Source: Paralichthys olivaceus
Lineage: Eukaryota; Chordata; Actinopteri; Pleuronectiformes; Paralichthyidae
Direction of reading: 5' to 3'
DNA: 64,000 bases
Assembly (NCBI RefSeq): GCF_024713975.1
Contig: NC_091100.1
Coordinates: 12,306,001-12,370,000, forward strand
Every line of letters begins with the position of its first letter. Position 1 is the stretch's first letter. The position numbers and the translations under genes are program-made. This document shows positions 49,938-64,000 of this stretch, one piece after another. The notes beneath the pieces are model-generated. The model was not told the DNA's origin, did not search any database, and saw only the letters and a program-made list of their open reading frames with translations.

Positions 49938-64000
<14,063 letters not shown>

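Overview
The window is vertebrate nuclear DNA, almost certainly from a ray-finned (teleost) fish. Genes are split into many short exons with GT-AG borders. Introns are mostly short, from about 70 bases to 2.5 kb, (CA)n microsatellites are very frequent, and several interspersed repeats look like ones widespread in teleost genomes. There is no sign of a bacterial, phage or plasmid origin, and I see no operon, CRISPR array or new multi-gene defence-type system. I assembled the coding models by hand from splice sites, reading phase and similarity to remembered family sequences; no search was run.

Layout. Positions 1-12.5 kb contain no gene I can recognise. They hold AT-rich, 3'UTR-like sequence ending near a poly(A) signal at 5427, a decayed PIF/Harbinger-type fragment (about 6.57-7.13 kb), long (CA)n tracts and a few blocks that could be regulatory. 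At 12.5-13.6 kb on the minus strand is a three-exon model for a 163-residue multi-pass membrane protein that I do not recognise. A non-LTR retrotransposon 3' end lies at 14.1-14.5 kb. MELK follows on the minus strand (16.5-24.56 kb, 17 coding exons, 685 residues). An intergenic stretch rich in repeats (25-29.5 kb) separates it from a divergently transcribed THSD4/ADAMTSL6-like matrix gene on the plus strand (29.5-36.0 kb, 12 coding exons, 638 residues). PTPN9 (MEG2 phosphatase) is on the minus strand (39.7-48.3 kb, 13 coding exons, 785 residues). A 25-bp minisatellite of 27 full copies lies just upstream of its promoter. POLQ (DNA polymerase theta) starts divergently at 49.94 kb on the plus strand and runs off the right edge after 34 exons and 2733 codons, with about 45 residues missing.

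The four large genes do not form a pathway. MELK is a mitotic and stem-cell kinase, the THSD4-like protein is a fibrillin-microfibril matrix factor, PTPN9 is a secretory-vesicle tyrosine phosphatase, and POLQ carries out theta-mediated end joining. THSD4 and PTPN9 both lie on human 15q23-q24, so that pair probably preserves an old linkage. MELK (human 9p) and POLQ (human 3q) mark junctions with other ancestral segments. The most notable points are the THSD4-like gene built without the N-terminal TSR/Cys-rich part, a roughly 190-residue acidic and low-complexity insertion in PTPN9, a CTG-type triplet repeat coding poly-Ala in POLQ, microsatellites abutting splice sites, and the promoter-adjacent minisatellite.
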